DNA of 64,000 bases from Cyprinodon diabolis (taxonomy: Eukaryota > Chordata > Actinopteri > Cyprinodontiformes > Cyprinodontidae). Shown here piece by piece: positions 41,562 to 56,500 of the stretch. The notes beneath the pieces were generated by a model. That model was not told the DNA's origin. It saw only the letters and a list, made by a program, of their open reading frames with translations, and searched no databases. A program made the translations under genes and the position numbers. Each line of letters starts with the position of its first letter. Within the stretch, counting starts at the first letter, position 1. Location: assembly GCA_030533445.1 (NCBI GenBank), contig CM060068.1:29064510-29128509 (forward strand), written 5' to 3'.

Positions 41562-44500
41562 GTAAGAACTGACAGAGGGCTGTCATTCAAGTTTGAAACT
41601 CCACTGGGAAAGAAAGAATAATTCAGAAGTGATCCAGGAGCTTATCTTCACACTGCCTTGAGGGGGAGAATGTGAAGCACCAGTGGTTCTGACTTGGACT
41701 CTTTGTGTGGGACCTTGTGTTGCAGTGTGATCAGTGATTTGAGTTTGGTGAACTGAGGTTGTGTTTACGTGGAAGCTGGGGGTGGAAAGCGGGGGGAGTG
41801 CAGTCTGCTTCTGGGGGACTTTTTTTGCACAAAGCTCAGGTCTGTTCCTCCACTCCAAGTTCTGAAGCTGCTTCTACTTTTTCAAACTTTTTATCTACTC
41901 AGAGGCAGAAATAAGGGAGTTTTTAATTAAAATGAGAACAATTCCACTTTTTTGAGCATCTTTTTTATTGCATTAAAACTAAAAATAATAACATGTTTTA
42001 TGGATTAAAACAACATTCAAGCTTGACAGAAAGATAAATGAGAGAGCCTGCAGCCTGCTACTAGGAGCAGGAGAGGTATCTTCAAAGCTCCTGTGTGTGG
42101 ATGTAGGCAGTAGTAGTGGTTATAAGATTGTAGATGGTTAGGAAGCGGCTCTATGATCATGCAGGCTGCAACATGAAAACACACACTGACAGTCCTTAAA
42201 ATTGCTCATGAGACAGATGGGTCTCCAGTTCGTACTTGTGTGTACATGCGTCTGTGTGTTTGAGGTTGTTTCTTTTTTACAAAGGGCAGTTGGCATTAGC
42301 CCTGCTGGTAAACTGTGTCTTTCATTAGTGGCGTGTTGGTGCCTGAGTTCACTGAGAGGCTGTGATGGAGAAATTTCACATTTAATTCTTTGGCTCTGTT
42401 ATAGTGGCAACTTTTTCATAGTTTAAACAACTACAAGCTTTCATGTAACGTATTGATATTGTATTTGGTAGATCTGTAATAGATAGAGCACAGTTGTAAA
42501 GTGGAAAAAAAAACAATGGTGCAAAATTTATGATTAATCCTGGTGTGTCTGGCTATGTTTACTGAGGTTAGGCACACCTGAATTAAACAGCTCATCCAGT
42601 AGGAAAAGACAGGAAACAAAGGAGCTGCCTTAAAATTTTAGAAGGTAGTGGAGTTGTGGATAGAGTCCATATTGCATGCAGTTCTCTGTGATTGTGAAAT
42701 TGCACATGTAGACTGTGATTTAACGCATTATACTACCCTAATATCTAGATTAAATTGTATGTTTAAAATATGACAGACTGCAAAATGCTACAATCTATTG
42801 CTGTGCCTGCATCCTCACTAAAACTAAGAAAAAGGTGCACATAGCCCCAGATCTAGAGTCCTTACACCGCTTCCTGTCACAGAGAATATACTTTGAAATA
42901 CTTCGGTTAGTCTACAATAGTCCAAAATAAATTTAATAAAGACTTTCTGTCAGTGCATCAACCACTTAGATCTTTGGACTGTTTGGTTCTACTTTACTTT
43001 GCATTCCTAGAACAAGAACTGAGAAGGAGAAATAGCATTTAGTTCCTATGCACCACTGATCTAGAATAAACTCCATAACAACTGTAAACATGTTGAAACC
43101 CTAATTTGCTTTAAATTGAGATGAAGTGGCCTTTGACTATACCACATAAACATTATTAGTAAATTTGCAGTCCAGATTTCCTTTAATTTTTTATCAGTTA
43201 TTTTATGATTGATTTTTGTGTAATTATCTTATCACTTTTTATTAATAGTTTTGATTCTCTTTTAATTATTTGTGTTCATGAATTACCTTTATGCCACTGC
43301 TGTGTATTTTTTCTATTTTATTTCTTTTCCTTTTTTCATGTACAGCACTTTCAATTATCTTGCTTCTGAAATGAGGCTGTGTAGAAGCGCGCCTTACATT
43401 GAAAATAGAAATGGCATGTCAATCCAAACAACTTATAAAATCCTAAACAAAAGCTGGTTTCATGGTAGATGGTAAACTACCAAATATTTAGACTCTCCTG
43501 GAGTCTTAAATATAATCAGGTTTCAACCTTTAAAATTCGTGAAAGCTGGATATTCATCCATTTATCATCATTAATTAACCATTTCTAAATAATTTTGAAA
43601 TGAAAGGTTCAAAAGTAAATATAGAAAAAAATCACTCTGTTTTTCTTTCCTATAAAATAATAACAGTGTTTAACAAACTTAATAACTGCAATAAAAAGGA
43701 CGTCAAGTTTTAATCTTTAATCTGTGTTAATTTGGTGTTATGTCTTATGCGACGCCCACGTCTGCAGCTAAGGAGTGGCATAAATTCATCTTGCCAGCAC
43801 GTGGTTGAAGCAGATGAATGCTCATTTAATTCAGGCCAGTTTTGTTACTATTATGAAGCAAACAAACTAAAATATAAAACACCAATATTTTTCTTTTATT
43901 AACCAAGTTTTTGTTTCATATTTTATTTTAAGTTGATATTTACATGAAAACAGGCAACAATCTTTACTTTTGTGTTCCTTTTTTAACATTGGAAAGGAAT
44001 CAAGCAAAATCTAAAAGGTGCTCTTTTTTGCATAGATTTATTTTTATTTTTTTAATGGACAACACACTCTGAGCTATAACAGTTGGAGCTATAACAGCTG
44101 GTCAAGAATGTTCAAGTCAAAGTCCAGATTTAAATCCAATCTGGGACAAAACTTGAACATTAAAGTTCAGGCATTCTCTGTTTAATCTGACTAAAGTTCA
44201 ACTATATTGCAAAGCAGAATGGGCAAAAGGGCTGCAGCTTTATTAATCAGGTGTGCTTTGATGGCGCAGTGGTTCAAGCAAATGTTGCATATGAATGTGG
44301 GCCTATATTTTATCTATATTTTACAACCATGTATTATCCTCCTTTTGTTTTACAAGATGCATTGCTTTGTTTGGCTTGGAAACTGAAATTCCTTTAGAAA
44401 ATATCAAAGTTTTAATGAGAGACATGGAGGATAAAATCCAAGGCAGATAAATACTTCGTTACTGCAATGTACTATCCGTGGTTTTCAATAATCCTTCAGT

Positions 44501-47500
44501 TAAATTTTGCATATTTGTGGGTTTGCTGAAACAAAGCTGTATCTTTACTCTATACTCACCAGGCTGACAAATTATCAGTGCCATAAAAACCCTCTTTTAT
44601 TTAAGGCTGTAATAACAGAGTGTTAAATTAGTTAATAAGAAAAGGACTGTTATATTTTCCGCTCTCTCTGCTGCTTTAGCCTATAGCTATACTTTAATAT
44701 TCAACTCAAACACGCTTCCATCAATGTCTAAGTCTTCTTATTAAAAGCGCAGAGAGAGAGGCAAATAGGAAAATCAGGCTCAGTGATTCTAACACTGGAC
44801 ATTTGAGAAGGAGAAAGAAAAAAAGATCTTGCTGTTTCTTCACTCTCAAAGATTTAACTGAGATTTTGCCTACATCTCCTTGATGTAAAGGGGACGGATA
44901 GGAAGTTGATGCAGGTGGCTTATTTCCCCTTCATCATATTGAAAGTTTCATTACCTATGAATGATAAGGAGTCCCGGATTGCTCATACTTGCCTTGAATT
45001 TCAGTGAATTCAGAGCTCCCTTTTCAACTCACATAAAGTAAATCAAGTCTTTTAAACCTTTTTCCTTTGCTGCAGACACATTTAAACCTGCCCCACCTAT
45101 TGGCAAGAGTGCAAATAGCATCTTGTCTTGGTATAGAACTGACTTGTGAGTGTGAATAGGAAAACCAAGGGGTAGGACACTGTGTGTAACTAACGTCCAT
45201 GTAGGTCCTCTTCCCACCCACTGCTGTTTGTTGATCTAGAGAGAAAAGAGAAAGAAAGAGGGCTCACAACCTAAATGTTCTCCAAGCCATAAATAATTAA
45301 ATAATTATAAATAATTATTGCCTATAAGGAGTTGATTAAATAATAAATCAACTCCTTATATATCAAAGCTACATCATTTTATTGCTTTGTAGCTTCATTC
45401 TTTGTCTGCTCTGATAGAAAAATTTCTACAGACTGAGAAGAAAGTGTCCAACATATTTCTTATGTTAATTGAAAGTTTTTTTTTTTCCAGAGATAGTTTA
45501 TTAGAATATGTACAGTTATGCTTTTATCTGTTCACTCTAGCTATAACTATTGGTAAGCAGAGTTGCACAAAATGCCCAATATTCAGCGTATATCTAAGAT
45601 AGCGTAATATTGTAGGGAACTGCTTAGATTAAATATTTGGTTTGATATCATGTTTCCAGGGTTATTAATTTACAGTCTACAGGCCAAGATATCCTTGCCC
45701 ATGACAGGTTAGGGTTTGGGTGCAGTGTAGGTTTGTTGCTTTAAATTTTTGTACAAGTCTTTCATTTCTCAGAGTACCTTTAATTTAAACTGCAAGCACA
45801 CACAAACACACACATCCCCGCACACAAAGTCCCCCATCAAAATGCAGAGACTTTGCAATGGTTTTCCCATTAGACTACTAAATCTGACTCTGTAGGTGGT
45901 TTTTTTACTGTGCTGTTAAAGCTGTGGGATTAATGACTGGGATCATGTGTGTGTTTTAGTGTGAGATGAATTGTTGAATTTCATCCAAAACAGGTTTTAA
46001 GTTAATGCTCAGACTAGTCACAAAAATAAATGGTGGAGAACAAAGCAGAAACAGAACAGAACACTTTTATGAGTACTACACAAAGACCGCATTCACACCA
46101 CAGTTCGCTCTACTTCACATGTTTAACTCGTACTGTACACATTTTTTCTTATTTTTGTTGCCTTCAGGCATTCTCCATATCTGCTCCAACCTCTGTTTCT
46201 AAAAACTGTGTTCCTCCCTCATCACAATTCCTCTCACGCTTATCTTTCACCGCTGCCACTCATCTGTGTCCTCCAGCGGCCTTGGAGCCATCAGAAATTT
46301 CTCCTAGTTTATCAGCTGCTTTCCTTCAGTGATTGTATTCACAGCGTTTGCTGATTCAGAGCGCTCTATAGTAGGTATACAGTTGACACCAAACATGTTT
46401 GCAGATTTTATATATATCTAAATTGATACCTTTTTTTTCTTGTTTTGTCATGTATTATTAAAAAAGTTGTTTCTTTTTGCAAAATGCCAGAAAAATTACT
46501 TTTTTTTTTTCATATATGTTTTGAAAGTCTTAAATTGTACAATTTCATTTTAAAATGCATGACTTAGGCCAAATGTTTCAGGTCTCATTTTACAATCTAC
46601 AATTTTGTCTAATTCTTCCTGCCATTTCTATGTAACTGCATTCTGTTTGTAGGCTGCATTGATGGCACAGATCCTTTTAAACTATTCAAACCAGAAATGT
46701 TCCTTTTAGAATGAGATCAAGACTTTATATGCTTGTCTAGAGGAATGTGGCACCCTCAGACCTATTGAAATTGTATCCACAGATGGACCAGACTTGGGGT
46801 CCTGATTGATTTTTTTCTTTATATTGACAACACTGAGGAAAGCGTTTTAAATTGTGTTATTTAAAGTTTCTTGAAATACATTTACAGTTTTGCTTTTATT
46901 TCCTCAAATGCTGTAAATAAGGAAAAAAAACAAATCGTATCATCATATAGGGTTTTTTTTTTCAATAAGATAAAATCATAGTAATCTTATAGTATGTAAA
47001 CTTCTTTATTTAATTAGATGAAAAATGTCTTCATCTTATTATTCTGGCATTTAAAAAAACTCTATCTCTTACTGATAAAAACATAAAATATATTAACTAT
47101 AATATCAGACAGCAAGGAAAAGAAAAGGGCAGAATCTGTAAACATCTGGTTTCAACTGTATCTCAAGTTCTGTAATAGTCAAACCTTTTCCACTGGAATC
47201 AGCATGAGCAGGGGGGCCTCAAAAGGACTACTTGAGTTAAAACATGTTTTTTTTAAAGAGAAACTCAATCTGTTGGAAATTCACTGTTCAAAAGATCCAG
47301 ATCAGCCCCCCTGTAGTCTGATTAAAGTTTTCTTTGCTGGCTTTATGGGCTGTTTTAAAGCAGCAAAGATCAGCCTGACATGTCCAAGAAAAAAGCTTTA
47401 AGATTACTCAACATGTAATCTTGTTATAGCTTTTTTTGTAGATGTCTGTTTTTCTTTTCTTTCACTTTCAGGGTCAGGACATTACGGAGACGACGAGGAT

Positions 47501-50500
47501 TGGTACTCTCGTAACTATAGAGGTGACTATCTTTGCTTTCCTACTCATGCATCAAACATCCATTTTTACACGGATTTTGAAATAACTTCAGATATCAATA
47601 AAAAGGCGTCCTTTTTCAAAAGAAGGGGAGCTTCCTCAAATGAACATGCATTCATAAGGAATATAACTACTTATCCTTTAAGAAAATACAGCCTCCCCAC
47701 CTTGATAAATTGTGAATAATAACTGTCTTTAAGCATTTGTTGCTTCAGTATCACCAGCTGCTCACACCCAAGCCTGATCCCCTCCTGGACCTCCAGGTCA
47801 GAAGATCCAAATAAGCAAGACATTACGCCCTAATCTAAAACAAGTAAAATAAATACATAGAATAATACCCTCACATGTCTAAAAGTGAGAAGAGCTATAA
47901 AGACATTTGAAGGATTCAGAACTCCTGTTAACCACAGTTAAACCTATTATTCAGAAAAAAAATCTGACTGGACTTCATTAGCTTTAGAAGATTTTTCCTA
48001 TAGTTAATTGAACATTCAGCCAGAACAATAAATAAAGCTGCAGCCCATATTTATGTAAAAACCATGGATGAAAAAAACAGATATCAAGGGCCATTCATAT
48101 CCATTTCGTCTTAAAAAAAACCATCTTGTTGATACCCAGCACTTATGGTAATATTCTGCAAACATTTCAGAAAAAGGGCAGCATACAGACAGTCAAGCTC
48201 TGTGGTGATAGTGTGAAACTCTAAGGCTGATTTGCTGCTTTAGTACATAGCAGATGGATCCATTAATGGAACCAATGTTTTGGTTTCTAGCAAGAGCACA
48301 AATCCTGAAGCACAGCCTCTGTTCATGAGGTTGTGACCTTAAAACCAAGAACAAAAGGTTAAAGATAAAAATAGAAATCTCAAGAAAACCTTTATTCCTG
48401 AAGTCTGTTATCTCATAAACTTGATTATAGTATTCACCAAAAAGGCTAGTACTACCAGTTACTACCTGTTAATTCTTTATATCTTATGGATCTCTTTGGT
48501 TCTCATTGATGTGTTTCTCCCTACATCTGATAATCATTTCAAATCATTTTCTGTGAACATCAGATTTTTAAAAAAACAACTTTGTGAGGCTATCTAACTT
48601 AAAAAAGACATTCCAAACATATAAAGGTAAAAAAAACAGGAAACATTCTTTAAAAAAAACTTGTCAATAGATGGACCTTCAAGAAAGGAAATTACAGCCT
48701 ACAGGAAAATATTAAAATACCTTGAAACAGCCAGGAGCATGTGATTCCAGGGCACAATTAATTTTTTTTGTTTAAATAAACAAAATGAAACAAACACCAC
48801 TAAATATTTAAAGAAAGATTGCCTAATTAGATGTATGATTTACAGTGACAAGGTTTGCTCAAGATTCCCCGCTACCCTTTTACCACAGCTTAAATGAAAA
48901 AAAAAATACTTCTGATGAGTTTACAGGAATAATCACAAATTGTTAATTTCATAATCCACATTTACTTTTAACATATCTTTATATTGCCAACTGTAAAATA
49001 ACACCAGTTGATGAAATCAGCTTGTGATTGAGATTTAAATCAATATCATTAAGGCCATTTCAAGCTCCTTCCTTTCAGTAAAATTTTAACTTACAGTCAC
49101 TGGAAAAATGCTGCCAAATCACATTTCCACAGATTAGATACTAACGGAGGCTGATTCCTCATTTTTATTCCAAACGGCCTTTAGCCTATGCTTCTGTGTC
49201 TCCTCTCCAACTGAGCAGATATGTGTGCTTGTCCTGAGCCAGCAGGAAATAAACTGCACATTTAGATTTTCCAGTATTGAAATGTGAAACTCATGGCCTC
49301 TTCAAAACTTGGCAACACACAAAGAATGTTTACACAGCTTTTGGATGGGCTGGTAGTTGACTAAACACAGTCAAATGATTACTAAGAGACCAGTCTGATG
49401 TTTGTGGGAGTATGATCCCTCACAGTTGAAATTTAGAGCTTATGTTCTAATGATAAAAGTAAGATTGCTGTCAGGAATGGAAACTAAATGAATGTGAATT
49501 CTTGAAAAAGATAAATAATTAGGATTGTTAAAGTGATATACTGTAAATTATTGAAGAAAGGGCATCTAGATATACAACGGGTGAAATAAGTATTGCACAT
49601 GCCACCATTTTCCTCACTAAAAATATTTCTAGAGGTGCTTTTGACATGTTTTTAACAATACATGCAATCCACTCATACAAAGAAATTAAACATAGATGTC
49701 CAGAAATTAAGTTATGTGCAATAATGTGGAATGACACAGGGAAGTATGGAACAAGTGTAGAAAGGGAGGAGCAAAAAGGCATGGAAAACCAAGACACCAA
49801 CTGTAGAGTTATTTTGGTGTTTGTCTGCCTGAACTCGACCAGGCTTGGCACAGAGGACGCAGGAAACAACTCAGATCAACTTAGTCATTTCTTTTATTTG
49901 ACTTTTGTCAGTTTCTGTTGAATCATAAGCAGGTTGATAACCTCAACAAAGAAAAGAAAAACAAACAGAAATTAGTTCCACCACGAACCATAGTCACACA
50001 GGCAAACATGTATAGTTCTCTATATTAGACTTAGTTTAACATAGATTAAATTAAACATTCTTTCTCTAATTTATTTTCTCTCATTTTCTCATCTAATTTC
50101 TTAAATTAAATTAAACATTCTGATCAGTATCATCAATCTCATTTCATGATTTACTAGATTATAAGTGGGAAAATGAAGAAAAACATACCAGTAGCGTCTC
50201 TGTGCTCCACTGACTTAAACCACACCCAGGGCAAACAAACAAAAGGCCCCTCAGGTGCTCAACCAAGGTTAATCAACCTAGAGCTTCTTGCTCTCTACTC
50301 TCTCTCTGAACACCATGCGAACACTTGGGCTCTCTACTGCCCTCTGACACACTCCATGCACAAAGTAGACATCATCACATCCCAGAGTGAAAAATATTAA
50401 AAGAAAAACATGAAAAAAAAGCATACACACATAACCCAACACCAACCGAAATATCTCAGTAATTAGAAAGCAATCTTGCCCCTTGTCAAATTATGACCTA

Positions 50501-53500
50501 TAGAAAAGGTGTGTCTGGTGTCACACAAGAAACATCTCATGATGGGTGAAAGTAAAGAGCTTTCTCAAGACATTCACAATGTTAATGGTGACATTGGTTA
50601 CAGAAGGATTTCTAAACTTCTGAAGGTTCCGGTGAGCAAAAATTTCTTGTCAATAGCACCTCTAGAAATATATTTACTGAGGAAAATGTTGCAGTGTTCA
50701 TTATTAATTTCGCCCGCTGTATAATTTAGTTGTATTAACTTAGAGACCAAACTTGATCAAACTGAAACTTTTCTAGTTATATTTTAAAAGCCAGAAAGTG
50801 CTCTCAAAACATATTGTTAACACTTTTCCTGAAGTAAAGCTTCTTCTGATCTCTCCACTGAGACACTTTTCGGATGATTGGGAATCACAGAGAAGGTAAT
50901 AAGAAATCCACCGTATCAGGCTGCACCATGCTGATCGGTGGGTTTCTTTTTTTTCAGCTTGTGAATAAAATCTTTCTAAGCTCTTTTAGTTTAGCAGGTA
51001 AGTGCTTCTTATTGAACCTCTTCAGCTGAAAGGCCAAGTCATTTACCTGCCTCGATGCATCCAGTAAAAACTCAGTGTCCTTTTTTTTTTCTGCTCTAAG
51101 GATCCCCATGGTGTGCGCCAATTAAGCTGAAGCATGGTGACGTGAGCTGCAGAACACCCAGAGGGGAGCACTACAGGAACGTCATGGGGACCCGGTGTAA
51201 AATCCGCTGTAAGAGGGGCTATGAATCCATGAATTCAGAGGTGGTGTGTATGGCAAGCAAGCACTGGTCCTCCAACTATGCTTGTCGTGGTAAGAACCAA
51301 CATCTGCACTCATATTTTATTTTCCTTTCAGAACACCTAGAAAAAAGTCTGCCAGTGCACTACACAGAGATAAGAAACAGGGGGGACAGTTAAAATTTTT
51401 ATCCAATGGGTTATATTATGTTAGGTGTCGAAACAGGAATATCTTTCACCCAAAATGTGTAAAGAAATAATTAAAAGATGGAGGAATTGGTAACATTGCA
51501 TTATCTATTTTTCTGCATCTGTAGTTGCTGATGTTTCAGTATGCTCATTAAAATATAATTATTTTTGCATTAATTCAACATAAAACCTGCCTATTTTGGA
51601 TGAAAAGATCCAATTTATTTAACAAAATGAAATATATAGCTGGTTCAATTAAATCATAAACACAGGTTAAAATTTCCATTACATAAATTCTTCTTCAATC
51701 CAGTCATAATAAAATAATATTTAAACTTAATTGATCTCACATTGGAGAGATTTACCTCCCATTGGGGACCAGTGGGCTGCCATTGTGCGGCACCCGGGGA
51801 GCTGTGTGAGTTGAACGGTTCTGCTCAGGAACACAGAGTCGAGGCTGTGGGGATCAAACCAAGTACTTGCACCCCTCTCAGCACACAAGTGCACTGCTCT
51901 AACCCACTAGGCCAACATTTCCCAATAACATAATGCAGTCAGGTTTAGTTTATTTTGCCGGCTGGGTAAAAGCTTTCCATCTAAGGAACCCCAGCTAAAT
52001 GCACAGGAAATAATCTCCTTTAGCAGGAGAAAAACCTCCAGAAGAACCCCTTGAGATTTGTTTTACACTCCCACCTGACGTAGTGATTGGATTCATCATT
52101 ACACTAGCCATTGCAGGAAAATCTCCCTATTAAACATTTACACAGGTAAATAGGCTTCTTGAAACTGAAAGCATCCATTCATCCAACTTCTCCTGCTTAT
52201 TCCTTCAGGGTTGCGATGGGCCGGGTGCCTATTTTTGGCAGTCAATGGGTGAGAGGTAGGGCATGCCCTGGACAGGTCGCCACTCTGTCACAGGGTAACA
52301 CAGAGGCATAGAACCATAGGAATTCACACACACCAAAACAACCCACTCGCACCTAAGGACAATTTAGAGATGCCTGTTAACATAACAGTCTGTTACGTTA
52401 ATTGGAGAGAACCCACACATGCATAGGCAGAACTTGCAAAATCCATGCAGAAAGAAAAAAATTGATGAAGCTACTATGTTGAGGAAAAAGAGAAAACAAA
52501 GAGAACATAAAGTTAGGAGGTGAACAAACAAAAACTGTAGAACTAGAGAATAGAGATAGAATGTAGCAGAATGTTGAAACGGCCATGTCTTCAGCAGTCT
52601 AAGCCTATAGCAGCATAATTATAGAGATACCTCAGCTAATAACCTGAGCCACTCTAACTATAAGCTTTGTCAAACAGAAACGATTTAGGCCTAGCCTTAA
52701 CAGGGTTTCTGCCTCGCTAACTACAACTGGTAGTTGGTTCCACAGGAGAGGAGCACGATAACCAAAAGCCTGCCGCTCATTCTATTTTAGAACCTCTGGG
52801 AACCTCTGATAAACCTGCAAATTGAGAGTGAAGAGCTCTGTAAGGAATGCATTGTATGTATTAAGGAAAGTCAGATCACTGAAATAAGATGGAGCTTGGT
52901 TAAGGCTTCACTGTTTATGCAAGAGGAGGATTTTAAATTTTGTCCTGGATTGCTAATGAAGGGAAGCTAAAATATGAAATATATGATTTATTTTTGTAAT
53001 TTTCATCAGAACTCTGGCTTCAGCATTTGAGATTAGCTGAAGACTTTGTACTACAGTTTGTGAACTTCCTGAGAGTAAAGAATTACAATAGTCAGGCATT
53101 GAAGTAACAAATGCATGGACTAATTTCTCAGCATCACCCCTGGATATCCATCCATCCATTATCTGACACGCTTGTCCCAAGTGGGGTCGTGAGGGGTGCT
53201 GGTGCCTATCTCCAGCTGTCAACTGGGAGAGGCGGGGTACACCCTGGACAGGTCGCCAGTCCATTGCAGATCACCCCTGGATAGGATATTTCAAATTTTT
53301 TGCAATCTTCTGGAGATGAAGAAGGAAATTATAAAAAGCTGTTTGGTGGGGGATTTAAATGACAAGCAGTGATCAAAACTAATTTCAGTTTTGTCTGGTT
53401 TAAAGGTACTGTATTGCTACCATGGATATAATCAAATGCATTGTGTATCAATACAGCAAAAAAAAAAAATTCTTGTGGAGCCACATCTACCATTAATGAC

Positions 53501-56500
53501 ATTAAACTGAGTAATTATTTGGCTTATTATGCAATACTTGGATCTTCTCTTGACCCCAGGATATTGTAAACTAAAGCTCTGCTTCACCCCATTACTTGAG
53601 CAAAAAATTTTCATTATCAGATAAACATCCTCTTTGTAGATCAGATATTTTGTTAAACATCTAAAGTTCTCATGAGTGAATAACTCTAGAAAAAGAAAAT
53701 CTATTTTTAAATGATGAATATTGAGTATTTTCAGAGAAAATAAATGTGTTCCTTAGAAAATGATCTGACAAACCGAATGACTAACAAAAGCTAATTTTAT
53801 TAGGAAAAATGATCAGGTGAGAGGATGTAAGTGAGAGATGAGTAACAGGTGGTGAGATAATCTGAGGTTACTGAAAAGAGAAATTAAAACTCATCTTTTC
53901 CATAAGAATTAAAGTAGACATTCAACGTTTAGCAATAATAATAAATTATTCTTTAAAATCTCAACTTACTTGCTTAAGTTTATTTTAGTATTCTAGAGCT
54001 CAAACCTATTAACATTATCTAATTTTCCATAACACTTAAGGAGAAAAGAGCTGCTCACGATATAATAATAATAATAATAAATCCAATTTGTACCGCACTT
54101 TTCATTAACAAAAATCTCAAAGTGCTACACAGTGCAAATAAAATCTAAGATAAAAATCAACATCATAAAAATCATGTGGAGGCAGAATAGGCTTGCTTAA
54201 ATAAAAAAGTCTTCAAGCCTCTTTTAAAATCAATCAGTGGTTGTGGAGCTCTCAAATGATCTGGGAGAGAGTTCCAGAGACGGGGGGTAGCGACAGCGAC
54301 AGCCCGATCTCCCATGGACCTTAATCTGGAGCGAGGAAGGTGAAGGAAGTTGCAGTCTTGTGATCGAAGAGATCTGGTGGATGAAAGTGGAGTGAGAAGG
54401 TCCTTCAGATAATCCGGTGAGGATCCGTTTAAACACTGATGGGTGATGAGCGCGATTTTGTATTGAATTCTGCAGGTGATGGGAAGCCAGTGAAGGTCAT
54501 GCAGAATAGGTGTAATATGGGCAGATTTGCGGGCCCTCAAGAGAATCCTGGCTGCGCTGTTTTGAATGTATTGGAGCTTCTGAAGATGTTTTTTATGGAT
54601 TCCAATAAACAGAGAGTTGCAGTAATCTAACCTGGAGGAGACAAATGCATGAACGAGAGTCTCAGCATCAGAAAAAGAAAGAAACGGACGAATTTTGGAG
54701 ATATTACGAAGATGAAGGAAACAGATTTTAAACAGATGCTTAATGGGATTTTCAAATGTAAGTTGAGAATCCATTCTAATTCCAAGATTTGTAACTATGG
54801 TGGAAAGGGGGATGTCTTGTCCAGAAAAGAAAACAGTCGTCATAGTTGAAGATTGAACTTGGTGAGGTGTTCCGATCAGCATGGCCTCAGTATATAATTC
54901 TATAATCCTTATGCTAACTATAGTATGTCCTTAAGCCAACTATAGTATGCTTTAAAAGTTAGTCATACTCCATGCTGTTTGTGGGTGTGATGTAGACTGA
55001 AAATAATAGGCCTTATTATTTTTGTGCACTTTCGGTAATGTCTGCTAAATGAGCTATATAACCCTTTTACGAATCTTTGCTGATATTGAGATAAATTAGT
55101 CTAGATCAGATCATCCAGGTATCTCAACCCCTTTAATAACCATCTGCTTCCTCTAAGGACAAGTTATTACAACAAACTTTTAGTGACTTCAAATTAGGTC
55201 CCAGGGATTTTGCTTTAACATTTTTTTTTTTTTTTGCGAAATGGAACTTCTAAAGATCTGTAAAAGTGCTTTGAACCAGGCATTTAGACTGAACACACAA
55301 TGATGACAAAAACAAACAATGATTAAGAAACTTTCAAATTGATGTTTAATCTGCCCTTGAACTGAAGAGCTTGACAGGGACGATAACAGCTTACAGGTGC
55401 TGGTCATAAAATTAGAATATCATGAAAAAGTAGATTGATTTCAGTAATTCCATTTAAAAAGTGAAACTTGTATATTATATTCATACATTACATACAAACT
55501 CATATATTTCAGATGTTTATTTTGTTTAATTTTGATGATTACAAATGACAACAAATGAAAATCTCAAATTCATCATATCAGAAAATTAGAATATTGTGAA
55601 AAGGTTCAAAATTGATGGCCCCTGGTGCCACACTCTAATCAGCTAATTAACTCAAACCACCTGCAAAAGCCTTTAAATGGTCTTTCAGTCTAGTTCTATA
55701 GGCTACACAATCATGGGGAAGACTGCTGACTTGACAGTTGTCCAAAAGACGACCATCGACACCTTGCACAAGGAGGGCAAGACACAAAAGGTCATCGCTA
55801 AAGAGGCTGGCTGTTCACAGAGCTCAGTGTCCAAGCACATTAATAGAGAGGCGAAGGGAAGGAAAAGATGTGGTCGAAAAAAGTGTACAAGCAAGAGAGA
55901 TAACCGCACCCTGGAGAGGATTGTGAAACAAAACCCATTCAAAAATGTGGGGGAGATTCACAAAGAGTGGACTGCAGCTGGAGTGAGTGCTTCAAGAACC
56001 ACCACACACAGACGTATGAAAGACATGGGTTTCTGCTGTCGCATTCCTTGTGTCAAGCCACTCTTGAACCACAGACAGCGTCAGAAGCGTCTTGCCTGGG
56101 CTAAAGAGAAACAGGACTGGACTGCTGGTGAGTGGTCCAAAGTCATGTTCTCTAATGAAAGTAAATTTTGCATTTCCTTTGGAAATCAAGGTCCCAGAGT
56201 CTGGAGGAAAAGAAGAGAGGCACTTCATCCACGTTGCTTGAAGTCCAGTGTAAAGTTTCCACAGTCAGTGATGGTTTGGGGTGCCATGTCATCTGCTGGT
56301 GTTGGTCCATTGTGTTTTCTGAGGTCCAGGGTCAACGCAGCCACATACCAGGAAGTTTTAGAGCACTTCATGCTTCCTGCAGCTGACCAACTTTTTGGAG
56401 ATGCAGATTTCATTTTCCAACAGGACTTGGCACCTGCACACAGTGCCAAAGCTACCAGTACCTGGTTGAAGGACCATGGTATCCCTGTTCTTAATTGGCC

